Shown: piece after piece, positions 55,967 to 64,000 of the stretch
Position numbering within the stretch: the first letter of the stretch is position 1
Layout of the letters: every line of letters begins with the position of its first letter
Source of the DNA: Mycolicibacterium moriokaense
GTDB lineage: Bacteria > Actinomycetota > Actinomycetes > Mycobacteriales > Mycobacteriaceae
Assembly (NCBI RefSeq): GCF_010726085.1
Contig: NZ_AP022560.1
Location: 2,108,001-2,172,000 of the forward strand
DNA length: 64,000 nt
Reading direction: 5' to 3'
Made by a program: the position numbers and the translations under genes
Notes under the pieces: generated by a model
Database searches by the model: none
Seen by the model: the letters and a program-made list of their open reading frames with translations, nothing else
Told to the model about the DNA's origin: nothing

Positions 55967-58605
55967 AACTGCATCGCTTGGTGTTGACCAACTACCGCGG
56001 CATCGTGCACCGCGAGATCGAGTTCCCCGATCACGGCGTCGTGGTGGTGAGCGGCGCGAACGAGGTCGGCAAGTCGTCGATGATCGAGGCGCTGGACCTG
56101 CTTCTGGAGGCCAAGGACCGGTCGTCGAAGAAAGAGGTCAAGCAGGTCAAGCCGACGCACGCCGACGTCGGCGCGGAGATCACCGCGGAAATCTCCACCG
56201 GCCCTTACCGATTCGTGTACCGCAAGCGGTTCCACAAGCGGTGCGAGACCGAGTTGACGGTGCTGGCGCCACGGCGCGAGCAGCTCACCGGAGACGAGGC
56301 GCACGACCGGGTTCGGGCCATGTTGGAGGAGACGGTCGACACCTGCCTGTGGCAGGCCCAGCGGGTACTGCAGTCGGCGTCTACCGAGGCCGTGGACCTG
56401 TCGGGGTGTGACGCGCTGTCGCGGGCGCTCGACGTGGCTGCTGGCGTGGCCGCGGCACCCGCCGATGCTTCACCCACGGCCAATGGCACCGACACGCTGC
56501 TGGTCGACCGCATCGAGGCCGAGTACCTCACGTACTTCACCCGCACCGGCCGTCCCACCGGGCAGTGGGCCGCCGCCGAGAAGCGGCTCCAGACCGCCAA
56601 TGATGAGGTGGCCCGGTGCGCGGCCGCCATCGCGGAAGTGGACGAAGCGATTCACCGCCACGCCGATCTCACCGAGGAACTGGCTCGGCTGAGTGCCGCG
56701 CGCACGGACGCCGCGAAACAGCTGGAACAGGCTCAGGCCGCCGCCGAAACGGTTGCCGCGCTGGCCGGTCAGCTCAAACAGGCCGAGCTGGTCGCGGCCG
56801 CCACCGAGGCCGGACGCAGCGCGGCGGTCGCGGCGGTCAACGATCGGCACGCGCTGCGGGACGCAATCGACCAACGGGCCGCAGCCATCGTCGAGCTCGA
56901 AGCCGCGGCGGCCGAGGCTGCCGAAGCGCTGGCCACGGCCGCCGAGGTGAAGCAGGCAGCCGATGTGGTCGCGGAGGAGGCGCGGACCGCGATGGCGGCC
57001 GCCCAGGACCGCGCCGACTCGGCCCGCCGGACCGTGGATCAGCTGGTGGCGCGCGAGGAGGCCGACCGGCTGGCGGGGCTGCTGGCCAAGATCGCTGGGG
57101 CACAACGCGATCTGGACAGCACCGGGTCGGAGCTGGCGGGCATCGCACTGACGGATGAGGGTATGCGCGCCATCGAGGCGGCCAAGTCGGCGGTCGATGT
57201 CGCGATGGGGCAGGTCGAGCTGATGTCGGCGCACCTCGAGCTGGTCGCGATCGCCGACCTCGAGGTGCGTGTCGACGGTGAAGTACATGCGCTCGAGGCG
57301 GGTCAGTCCTGGTCGACCGGTGTCAGCTCGCAGACCGAGATCGAGGTGCCCGGGGTGCTGACCGCACGTCTGGCGCCGGGCACGCCGGCGTCGGAGACGC
57401 AGGCTAAACTCGATGCGGCCCAGCAGCTTCTGGCTTCGGAGTTGGCGAAGGGCGGTGTTGCCGACGTCGACGCCGCACGCGCCCTCGGCCAGCGCCGCCA
57501 ACAATTGGTGGCCACCCAGGATCGACTGGTCGCACGAATCGAGGCGTTGACCGGCGACGTGTCGGTCGAGCAGTTGCGGACCCGATTGGCTGAGCTGACC
57601 GCGCGCCAACCCGTCGACGTCGACCTGTTCGAAGCCGATCCGAACGCCGCACGCGCCGAGCTCGACGCGGCCAACACCGCCGTGACGCAGGCCATCGCGG
57701 ACTGCGAGAAGCATCGCAAGGTCGCCGAGGCGGCGGCAAAGCAGTTGGCGGAGCGCGAGACTCGAGTTGCCCTGCTACGGGACAAGCTCGCCACCGAGCA
57801 GGAGCAGCTAGGGCTCACGCGTGACCAGTTGGCGCGGCAGCGCGCGACAACCGCCGACGACGAGTTGACGGCCAAGGCCGAGACGTGCGAGCAGGAGGCA
57901 CGACGCGCGAACACGCTCGTCGCCGACCTGAGCGCTGAATTGGCCAAAGCAGCGCCGGACAGCGTCGCCGCCGCGCTCGGCGACGCCACCCGTCGCGCCG
58001 ATGAGGTGGGCCGTCAGCATGACGAGGTGGCCGAGGCGCTACGCGAGGTCAAGACGCAACTGAAGGTGTACGGCACCGAAGGCCGCAAGGGGCAACTCGA
58101 CGCGGCGGAGACCGAACGCGAGCACGCCGAGGCGGAGTACCTGCGGGTGCAGCGCCGTGCGCGCGCCGCGGAACTGCTGCGGTCGGTGATCATTCGGCAC
58201 CGAGATGCCGCCCGGCTGCGCTACGTCGACCCGTTCCGCACCGAGGTGGAGCGGCTCGGCCGCCTGGTCTTCGGCGACAGTTTCGAAGTGGAGATCGACA
58301 GTGACCTGAAGATCTGCAGCCGCACATTGTCCGGCCGCACGGTTCCGTACGAGTCGTTGTCCGGTGGGGCGAAGGAGCAGCTCGGCATCGTTGCGCGGTT
58401 GGCAGGCGCGGCGCTGGTCGCCAAGGAGGACACCGTTCCGGTGGTGATCGACGACGCCCTGGGGTTCACGGACGCGGATCGACTCGTCAAGATGGGCGCG
58501 GTGTTCAACGCTGTCGGCGGCGACGGGCAGGTCATCGTGCTGACGTGCAGCCCGGACCGGTACGCGGCCGTCGAGGACGCGCACCACATCGCACTGTCCG
58601 CCTAA
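55963..58605 (+). CDS. SbcC/Rad50-like ATPase without a zinc hook
   Basis: An 880-aa ABC-type ATPase of DNA repair, partner of the SbcD-like protein. Walker A GANEVGKS (31-38), the signature LSGGAKEQLGIVARL and Walker B-like VVIDDALGFTD are at the ends of two long Ala/Glu/Arg-rich coiled coils. The centre (about 425-480) has a short beta-rich stretch instead of the CxxC zinc hook of Rad50; no CxxC was found. The Walker B has DD where Rad50 has DE. GTG 55963 overlaps the sbcD-like stop. Confidence 0.88.
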   Translation: MKLHRLVLTNYRGIVHREIEFPDHGVVVVSGANEVGKSSMIEALDLLLEAKDRSSKKEVKQVKPTHADVGAEITAEISTGPYRFVYRKRFHKRCETELTVLAPRREQLTGDEAHDRVRAMLEETVDTCLWQAQRVLQSASTEAVDLSGCDALSRALDVAAGVAAAPADASPTANGTDTLLVDRIEAEYLTYFTRTGRPTGQWAAAEKRLQTANDEVARCAAAIAEVDEAIHRHADLTEELARLSAARTDAAKQLEQAQAAAETVAALAGQLKQAELVAAATEAGRSAAVAAVNDRHALRDAIDQRAAAIVELEAAAAEAAEALATAAEVKQAADVVAEEARTAMAAAQDRADSARRTVDQLVAREEADRLAGLLAKIAGAQRDLDSTGSELAGIALTDEGMRAIEAAKSAVDVAMGQVELMSAHLELVAIADLEVRVDGEVHALEAGQSWSTGVSSQTEIEVPGVLTARLAPGTPASETQAKLDAAQQLLASELAKGGVADVDAARALGQRRQQLVATQDRLVARIEALTGDVSVEQLRTRLAELTARQPVDVDLFEADPNAARAELDAANTAVTQAIADCEKHRKVAEAAAKQLAERETRVALLRDKLATEQEQLGLTRDQLARQRATTADDELTAKAETCEQEARRANTLVADLSAELAKAAPDSVAAALGDATRRADEVGRQHDEVAEALREVKTQLKVYGTEGRKGQLDAAETEREHAEAEYLRVQRRARAAELLRSVIIRHRDAARLRYVDPFRTEVERLGRLVFGDSFEVEIDSDLKICSRTLSGRTVPYESLSGGAKEQLGIVARLAGAALVAKEDTVPVVIDDALGFTDADRLVKMGAVFNAVGGDGQVIVLTCSPDRYAAVEDAHHIALSA

Positions 58606-58619
58606 CTACGGGACTACCG

Positions 58620-58678
58620 GCGAGCAGGCGCAAAAGTCGTGAATCTCCCGGCGTGTCGTGTGCTTTGCGTCTGCTCGC
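58620..58678. repeat. Inverted repeat, family A copy 2
   Basis: GCGAGCAGGCGCAAA (58620-58634) pairs with TTTGCGTCTGCTCGC (58664-58678), with one G/A mismatch (a G-T pair in RNA). The arm shares GCGAGCAG and GCGTCTGCTCGC with the copy at 13200-13261. It lies after the SbcC-like stop. Confidence 0.85.
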
Positions 58679-58734
58679 GCGAAGTCGGGGCGGCGCATCC
58701 GCGCCAAGCGACCCCATCGGCGCCACCGGACTCA

Positions 58735-58740
58735 TAGACT
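58735..58740 (+). promoter_or_regulatory. -10 box of the GMC oxidoreductase gene
   Basis: TAGACT ends seven nt before GTG 58748, the spacing of a leaderless promoter. Confidence 0.5.
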
Positions 58741-58747
58741 CCGGCGC

Positions 58748-60292
58748 GTGGACGCCGACTATGTCGTTGTGGGAACGGGTTCTGCTGGCTCGGTCGTGGC
58801 CAATCGCCTCAGTGCCAATAGCTCGGCCCAGGTTGTGGTGCTCGAAGCGGGGCCGAAGGACAAGGATAAATTCATCCACATTCCCGCGGGTTTCGCCAAG
58901 CTGATGCGCACCCCGATGGACTGGGACTATCTGACGGAACCCCAGAAGGCACTCGACGGCCGCGAGATCTATTGGCCGCGAGGCAAAATGCTCGGCGGCT
59001 CGTCGTCGATGAACGCGATGATGTGGGTGCGCGGCTTCGCCGCCGACTACGACGAATGGGGCGCGGCCGCCGGCGAGCAATGGGACTACGCGCACCTCGA
59101 GCCGTATCTGACTCGCATCGAGAGCGGTCCGCTGTCGATCGCGCGCCAACGAAGCCCGCGCACGTCCACCGCAGCGTGGCTGAGGGCCGTCGAGGAATGC
59201 GGCTATCGCATCGAAGAACCCAATCAGGCTGAGCCGGAGGGCTTCTGCGAAACCCGTGTCACGCAACGTCGCGGTGCACGGTGGAGCACCGCCGATGCCT
59301 ATCTGCGGCCCGCGCTCAAGCGGCCCAACCTGACGCTGCTGACCGAGGCCACCGCGACGAGGGTGCTGTTCGACGGGCGCCGCGCCGTCGGCGTCGAGTT
59401 CGACAAGGGTGGCACCAAGCAGGCGGTGCGCGCACGGCGCGAGGTGATCCTGTGCGGCGGCGCGATCAACAGCCCGCAACTACTGATGCTCTCCGGCATC
59501 GGTGACCGTGACCAGCTGGGCGAGCACGGCATCGAGGTGGTCGCCCCGTCACCGCAAGTCGGCGCCAACCTGCTCGATCATCTTGTCGTGCCACTGGGAT
59601 TCGACGCGCCGAACGACACCCTCTACGCAGCAGAGAAGCCGCTTGAACTCGTGAACTATCTGATCCGCAGACGCGGCATGCTGACGTCCAACGTCGGTGA
59701 GGCGTACGGATTCGTGAAGAGCCGCTCGGATCTCGAATTGCCGGATCTGGAGCTGATCTTCGCTCCCGCACCGTACTTCGAGGAGGGGATCGGCGATCCG
59801 TATCCGGGCCATGCGGTCGTGCTGGGGCCGATCCTGCTTAAGCCTCGCAGCAGCGGCACCATCACGTTGCGGTCCGCGAATCCCAAGGACAAGCCGATCA
59901 TCGACCCGCGTTATCTCACCGACCCCGCCGGTGCGGACCGCGAGGCACTGATGTCCGGTCTGCGGATATGCGCGACGATCGCGAAAGCGCCCGCGCTCAG
60001 CGGCATCATCGGCGCGATCGCCCGACCGCTGAACGCCACGACGCTGGACGACGAGACGTTGGAACGGGCGCTGAACTCTTTGTCGCACACGCTCTATCAC
60101 CCGGTGGGTACCTGCCGGATGGGCAGCGACGACGCCAGCGTCGTCGACCCCGAATTGCGAGTCCGCGGCGTCGAGGGCCTGCGCGTCGCCGATGCATCAG
60201 TGATGCCGACGATCATCCGCGGGCACACCCACGCGCCCAGCGTGCTTATCGGTGAGAAGGCCGCGGACTTGATCCGCGCCGGAGGCCGCTGA
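58748..60292 (+). CDS. GMC-family FAD oxidoreductase, choline dehydrogenase-like
   Basis: A 514-aa flavoprotein matching Rv1279. Motifs: ADYVVVGTGSAGSVVANRLS (FAD Rossmann), PRGKMLGGSSSMNAMMWVRG (GMC signature 1), CGGAINSPQLLMLSGIG (signature 2) and the C-terminal HPVGTCRMG with its catalytic histidine, then DASVMPTIIRGHTHA. It oxidises an alcohol; no choline-specific neighbour is seen. GTG 58748 is preferred because it gives the conserved start and follows a -10 box. Confidence 0.92.
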   Translation: MDADYVVVGTGSAGSVVANRLSANSSAQVVVLEAGPKDKDKFIHIPAGFAKLMRTPMDWDYLTEPQKALDGREIYWPRGKMLGGSSSMNAMMWVRGFAADYDEWGAAAGEQWDYAHLEPYLTRIESGPLSIARQRSPRTSTAAWLRAVEECGYRIEEPNQAEPEGFCETRVTQRRGARWSTADAYLRPALKRPNLTLLTEATATRVLFDGRRAVGVEFDKGGTKQAVRARREVILCGGAINSPQLLMLSGIGDRDQLGEHGIEVVAPSPQVGANLLDHLVVPLGFDAPNDTLYAAEKPLELVNYLIRRRGMLTSNVGEAYGFVKSRSDLELPDLELIFAPAPYFEEGIGDPYPGHAVVLGPILLKPRSSGTITLRSANPKDKPIIDPRYLTDPAGADREALMSGLRICATIAKAPALSGIIGAIARPLNATTLDDETLERALNSLSHTLYHPVGTCRMGSDDASVVDPELRVRGVEGLRVADASVMPTIIRGHTHAPSVLIGEKAADLIRAGGR

Positions 60293-60694
60293 CTAGGGCT
60301 CCGGTTGCAGGGCCTTGCGAGTCGCGCTGGCCAGCACTTCCGGTCCGGTTCTCAGCGCCTTGCGCCAGGGCGCGACACCGTCGATCTCGATCTGAATCGT
60401 GAAGCTCAGCACCGTCCGGATGAGGACGATCATCCCGAGTACCGCGGCGTCGGTCAGCGAAGGTGTCGACGTGACGGTCTTGACGATGTCCGCGGCGACA
60501 AGCAGTTCCAGGCCGAGAAGGATTGCTCCTCCCAGTGATTCCCGCAACGTCTTGAACGCGCGGCCGCCGCTCTTCGTGCGTGCCCAGGTGAGTACCGACA
60601 GCGCGAAGGCGAACACGAACCCGATGATCATCGACAGCACGCCCAGCACCTCGAAGGCCTTGGTGGCCCACTCGAAGAACTCTCCTGTTTGCAC
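60293..60694 (-). CDS. DUF1622 membrane protein
   Basis: A 133-aa membrane protein with about three hydrophobic segments. The DUF1622 hallmark FKTLRESLGGAILLGLELLV is present, followed by AADIVKTVT. The function is unknown. Start GTG 60694. Its stop abuts that of the convergent GMC gene. Confidence 0.85.
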   Translation of the reverse strand: MQTGEFFEWATKAFEVLGVLSMIIGFVFAFALSVLTWARTKSGGRAFKTLRESLGGAILLGLELLVAADIVKTVTSTPSLTDAAVLGMIVLIRTVLSFTIQIEIDGVAPWRKALRTGPEVLASATRKALQPEP

Positions 60695-60763
60695 GCTGCC
60701 TCGGTTCTAGGTGTGATCCATTCGTCTGGCGACTCTATAGAACCTCGGCGGGCTGAGGGCACA

Positions 60764-62035
60764 ATGGACGTGATGACCATGAACGCCAAGCGTCGCCGGG
60801 CGCACGACAAACTCGCGGCGCTGCCAGGTGTTCGGGCCGTCCGGCGGCCGGTACGGTCCGGCGAGGGCGGCGCCGATGACCAGTTCGACCTCTACTACGT
60901 GCGGACCGGGCGCAAATCCGCGCATCCGCTGGTCGTCATCCCAGGCGGTCCCGGGGCTGCGTCGATCGCGTTGTACCGGGGCTTTCGGCGCCGCGCCGCA
61001 GCCGAGGGCCTCGACGTCATCATGGTCGAACACCGGGGCGTCGGCATGTCACGCCATGATGACCGCGGCGCTGACCTGCCGCCGGAGGCGTTGACGATCA
61101 CCCAGGTCGTCGACGACATCGCCGCTGTACTCGACGACGCGGGCGTCGACAAGGCGGTCGTCTACGGCACGTCCTACGGCACCTATCTCGCCGCCGGGTT
61201 CGGCGTCCGCCATCCGAACCGCGTGCACGCGATGGTCCTGGACTCGCCGGTGCTGTCTGCGCAGGACATCGACGCCGTCCGCGAGGCGGCACGTCGGCTG
61301 CTCTGGAACGGCGACGACCCCGAGACCGCAGACCTGGCGCCCAAGGTGCGACGCCTCGTCGATGAGGAGCAGTTGACGCCGGCGGCCACGCAACTGGCCA
61401 TGGCCGTCTACGGTTTCGCCGGCCCGACGCTGCTGCAGCGCCAACTGGACCTGCTGCTCACCGGACGCCGCTGGTTGTGGTCAGCCATGGCCCACGCCAC
61501 CAGTCTGATGTTCGAGCGCAAGGCGCCGTACCGGCACGAACCCGATCTGGTCGGCCGCATCGGGTACCGCGAACTGAACTACGGGGCGACACCGGACGGC
61601 GAACCGTTCGATCCCGCGTTGGCATACCGCGAAGCAGCCCCGGACACAACGGAATTCGACGCCGAACCCTTCGACCTGGTCGCCGAGATGCCGAACTTCA
61701 CCTGGCGCACGGTGGTGATCTCCGGTGGTCGTGACCTGATCACACCGCCGACGGTGGCGCGCAGGGTCGCGTCGCTGATCCCGAATGCGGTCCTGGTCAA
61801 CTTGGCGACCGCAGGCCACAGCATCGTCGATTTTCGCGAACGGGCCGCCCTGGACATCGTCAAGGCCATCTACGACGGCGCGATCGAGAGGCTGCCCGAA
61901 CGCGAGTCCGTGCTGGATTCGAAGTCCCCAGGGTTGGCGGTCCGGGCGTTGATCTGGGGGATCGAGGCGGCGGCCGCCCTGGAAGCGGCGGTGCCCGCGG
62001 TGGTTCCGCGAACCGTGCGCCGCGCTACTTCATGA
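60764..62035 (+). CDS. Alpha/beta hydrolase, proline iminopeptidase-like (S33)
   Basis: A 423-aa alpha/beta hydrolase. The oxyanion GGPG (VVIPGGPGAAS), the nucleophile in VVYGTSYGTYLA, the acid in SGGRDLITPP and the histidine in ATAGHSIVDF form a complete triad. The layout resembles tripeptidyl/proline iminopeptidases. No signal peptide, so cytosolic. ATG 60764 is preceded by GAGGG and a TATAGA box (60736-60741). Its last 11 nt overlap the end of oppA. Confidence 0.85.
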   Translation: MDVMTMNAKRRRAHDKLAALPGVRAVRRPVRSGEGGADDQFDLYYVRTGRKSAHPLVVIPGGPGAASIALYRGFRRRAAAEGLDVIMVEHRGVGMSRHDDRGADLPPEALTITQVVDDIAAVLDDAGVDKAVVYGTSYGTYLAAGFGVRHPNRVHAMVLDSPVLSAQDIDAVREAARRLLWNGDDPETADLAPKVRRLVDEEQLTPAATQLAMAVYGFAGPTLLQRQLDLLLTGRRWLWSAMAHATSLMFERKAPYRHEPDLVGRIGYRELNYGATPDGEPFDPALAYREAAPDTTEFDAEPFDLVAEMPNFTWRTVVISGGRDLITPPTVARRVASLIPNAVLVNLATAGHSIVDFRERAALDIVKAIYDGAIERLPERESVLDSKSPGLAVRALIWGIEAAAALEAAVPAVVPRTVRRATS

Positions 62036-63692
62036 AGCCGATCTCCGTGTAGTCCGGGTCGGCCAACCCGAACGCGCCGAAGTTCGCCAAATTGCTTCGC
62101 ACCGCGATGTTTCCGCTCGACTGCGTCAGCGGGAGACTGAACACCTCTTCGAAGAGCATCTTGTCGAGTTCGTTGGCCAGTTGTCGCGCCTTCGCCGGAT
62201 CCAGTTCGCCGACCGTCTCCTCGATCTTGGCGTCGATCTCCGGGCTGCTGATCTTGCCGAAGTTGCTCTCCGCATCGGTGCGATAGATCTGGGTGAGGCT
62301 CGCCAACGGGAAAGCATCACCGCTCCAGGCGAATTGGGCGATGTCGAAGTTGCCGACGGTGACGTAGTCGGTGAAGAACCCGGCTGCCGGCCTGATGTCG
62401 AGTTCGAGCTTGACGCCGATCTGCGCGAGGTTGTTCTGCGCGATCTGGCCGTACTGCCGCGTCCCGAGTGAGTCGAAGAGCACGTCGCGGATGACCAACT
62501 GCTTGCCGTCCTTCTCACGGAACTGGCCGTTCATCCGCCAGCCGAGCCCGTCGAGCACCTTCTTCGCTTTCTCGGGGTCGAACGCCACGACACCGCTGTT
62601 GTCCTGATAGCCCTCCTGGCCGGCGACGAAGATGTGGTTGTTCAGCGGGGCAGGGTTGTCGGCGAGCCCACGCTGTGTCACGGCGGCAATGGTGTTGCGG
62701 TCGATGCCCATGGCGACCGCCCGTCGCAATGCCGGGTCCTCGAGGATCCGGCCCGGGGCACCGTTGAACGTGAAGTGATACCAGCCGAGGCCGGGAGCAC
62801 GGCGAATCGCGATCCCGTTCGTCCGCCGCGCGATCTCCATCTCGTCGAGGGTCGCGAGACCGGTGGCGTCGATCGTGTTGTTCTGCAGCGCGGGAATCCG
62901 TGCCGCATCGTCAAGAACCAGGTAGGTGATGCTGTCCAGCAGCGGTTTCTCACCCCACCATTTCGGGTTGCGCGTCAACGTGATCCGCTTCGCGCCGCGG
63001 TCGAGGTTGGAGATGATGAACGGTCCCGCCGACGGTCCAGGACCGTTGAGCTGCCCACGGTTGAAGACCTCCGCGTCGGCGGTCGACACCTTCGGCAACA
63101 ACACGGTGCTGCCCGCGAACATGCCCTTCCAGTCGGCCCACGGCTTGGCGAAGGTGACGACGGCCTGCCGGTCGTCCACCCCGCGCTCGACCTTCTCGAC
63201 CCGGTCGCAGCCGTTGGTGGCCGCGATCGCGAAGTTCTTGTCCTTACCGCTCATGGCGTTGATCTGCGACTGAATGTCCTCCCAGGTGATCGGGGTGCCG
63301 TCGCTCCAGACCGCTTTCGGGTTGATCGTGTAGGTGACGACCTGCGGGTCTGTGCTCGTCAGCTCCACGCTCGTGAAGTAGTCGGTGTTGACGGTGGCCG
63401 AACCGTCGGCGGCGATCCGGAACGCGCGCGGCATCGTGGACCGCATCAGGGAGCCGACGTCGCCGGTGTTGCCGTCGATGTGCAGCGAGTTGAAGTTCGG
63501 TGGGAAGTCGTTGAGCGCCAACCGGAGGTTGCCGCCCTGCCGCAGGTTGGCGACGTCCTGCGGGTTGATGTCGTTGGTGGTGCCGACCTCCGCGGATCCG
63601 CCCGCCGGCGGCGCCTCCTGGTTGCTGCCCGAGCAGGCGGACAGGGTCAGGGCAGCGATCACAGTTGCTACAGCTAGGCGTCGGATCCTCAT
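62025..63692 (-). CDS. oppA: Oligopeptide-binding lipoprotein OppA
   Basis: A 555-aa family 5 solute-binding lipoprotein (Rv1280c position). Lipobox LSAC follows a short signal peptide; typical SBP_bac_5 blocks include YTINPKAVWSDGTPITWEDI and FDPEKAKKVLDGLGW. It binds peptides for the Opp ABC importer. ATG 63692 lies eight nt after TAGAGT (63706-63701), suggesting a leaderless mRNA; GTG 63698 is an alternative. The ATPase gene oppD lies just upstream on the same strand. Confidence 0.92.
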   Translation of the reverse strand: MRIRRLAVATVIAALTLSACSGSNQEAPPAGGSAEVGTTNDINPQDVANLRQGGNLRLALNDFPPNFNSLHIDGNTGDVGSLMRSTMPRAFRIAADGSATVNTDYFTSVELTSTDPQVVTYTINPKAVWSDGTPITWEDIQSQINAMSGKDKNFAIAATNGCDRVEKVERGVDDRQAVVTFAKPWADWKGMFAGSTVLLPKVSTADAEVFNRGQLNGPGPSAGPFIISNLDRGAKRITLTRNPKWWGEKPLLDSITYLVLDDAARIPALQNNTIDATGLATLDEMEIARRTNGIAIRRAPGLGWYHFTFNGAPGRILEDPALRRAVAMGIDRNTIAAVTQRGLADNPAPLNNHIFVAGQEGYQDNSGVVAFDPEKAKKVLDGLGWRMNGQFREKDGKQLVIRDVLFDSLGTRQYGQIAQNNLAQIGVKLELDIRPAAGFFTDYVTVGNFDIAQFAWSGDAFPLASLTQIYRTDAESNFGKISSPEIDAKIEETVGELDPAKARQLANELDKMLFEEVFSLPLTQSSGNIAVRSNLANFGAFGLADPDYTEIGFMK

Positions 63693-63700
63693 GCGCACAG

Positions 63701-63706
63701 ACTCTA
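63701..63706 (-). promoter_or_regulatory. -10 box of oppA
   Basis: TAGAGT on the minus strand ends eight nt before ATG 63692; it lies over the end of oppD, so oppA may also be transcribed on its own. Confidence 0.45.
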
Positions 63707-64000
63707 GCTGCGTTTCACCTCTGGCTGAGGAACTGCAGCAAGCAACCGGCGGGTGTAGTCGTGCTGCGGGCTGTTGAACACCTGGTCACCGTCGCCCTGC
63801 TCGACGATCGAACCCTTGTACATCACCGCCACCCGGTGGGCGAGATGCTTGATGACCGACAGGTCGTGGGAGACGAAGAGGTAGGACAGGTCGAACCGCT
63901 GCTGCAGGTCGAGCAGGAGGTTGATGATGCCCGCCTGGATCGACACGTCGAGCGCCGACACGGGCTCGTCGAGCGCGAGGATCTTGGGCTGCGTGGCCAA
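63704..64000 (-). CDS. oppD: Oligopeptide ABC transporter ATPase OppD, C-terminal part
   Basis: The last 98 codons of an ABC ATPase; the gene continues past the right edge. Walker [19 protein letters not shown], the H-loop [13 protein letters not shown], and the oligopeptide-binding C-terminus [20 protein letters not shown] are present. It energises peptide import with the binding protein encoded 11 nt downstream, as in Rv1281c-Rv1280c. Confidence 0.9.
   Translation of the reverse strand: MATQPKILALDEPVSALDVSIQAGIINLLLDLQQRFDLSYLFVSHDLSVIKHLAHRVAVMYKGSIVEQGDGDQVFNSPQHDYTRRLLAAVPQPEVKRS

Noticed and set aside
1..64000. CRISPR array, tRNA, rRNA, transposase or prophage
   Set aside because: Nothing resembling these was seen on either strand; the Cas4-like domain is not near any CRISPR repeat.

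Overview
The window reads as a chromosomal segment of a Mycolicibacterium-type (mostly fast-growing) mycobacterium. The evidence is high GC, frequent GTG starts, leaderless-type promoters with a TAnnnT box 6-9 nt before the start codon, mycobacterial lipoprotein families (LpqZ, LprE, LprB, LprC, DUF3558), the mycobacterial Kgd form of 2-oxoglutarate decarboxylase, CYP130, and a gene order that follows M. tuberculosis Rv1239c-Rv1281c (recalled from memory, not searched). No rRNA, tRNA, CRISPR, transposase or phage gene was seen.

Layout. 1-9.7 kb: corA (partial), mdh, a short malic enzyme, lpqZ, an SDR, a DUF417 membrane protein, kgd and an Rv1249c-like membrane protein. 9.9-13.2 kb: two MFS exporters. 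13.3-23.0 kb: an accessory block not in the remembered M. tuberculosis order. It holds a GlcD-like flavoprotein translationally coupled to a 1140-aa Cas4-like nuclease/RNase H-like/helicase fusion, and a five-gene operon (ABC permease, ATPase, binding lipoprotein, asparaginase-like, M20-like) in which every junction is a 4-nt overlap. 23.1-29.1 kb: lprE, deaD, an acyltransferase, an iron-regulated siderophore-interacting protein, and tetR with cyp130. 29.2-35.0 kb: a lactate module (GlcD-like dehydrogenase, LctP permease, divergent LuxR-type regulator). 35.1-43.3 kb: tap, udgB, an LLM oxidoreductase, a HIT protein, amiB2, a hypoxanthine/uracil-type glycosylase, a pH-sensing-type adenylyl cyclase, a secreted protein and an epimerase. 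43.3-46.7 kb: a copper operon (copZ, His-rich exoplasmic protein, Cu(I) P-type ATPase) with two identical RicR-type palindromes. 46.8-49.2 kb: dtd, an AIM24-like protein, two small proteins and the remnant of a molybdopterin oxidoreductase. 49.2-64 kb: a paired ABC exporter, lprB-lprC, sixA-like, a divergent SbcCD-like pair, a GMC oxidoreductase, a DUF1622 protein, an alpha/beta hydrolase, oppA and the end of oppD.

How the genes work together. Several neighbourhoods form functional units: malate/TCA metabolism (mdh, malic enzyme, kgd); uptake and probable hydrolysis of an unidentified amide (18.3-23.0 kb); lactate uptake and oxidation; copper sensing and export; iron-dependent siderophore reduction; oligopeptide uptake. 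The most unusual non-coding structure is two families of nested inverted repeats (13.2 and 58.6 kb; 29.2 and 37.2 kb) placed at gene ends, one of them inside the udgB reading frame. The best candidates for undescribed biology are the nuclease-helicase fusion and the ABC/asparaginase/M20 operon.
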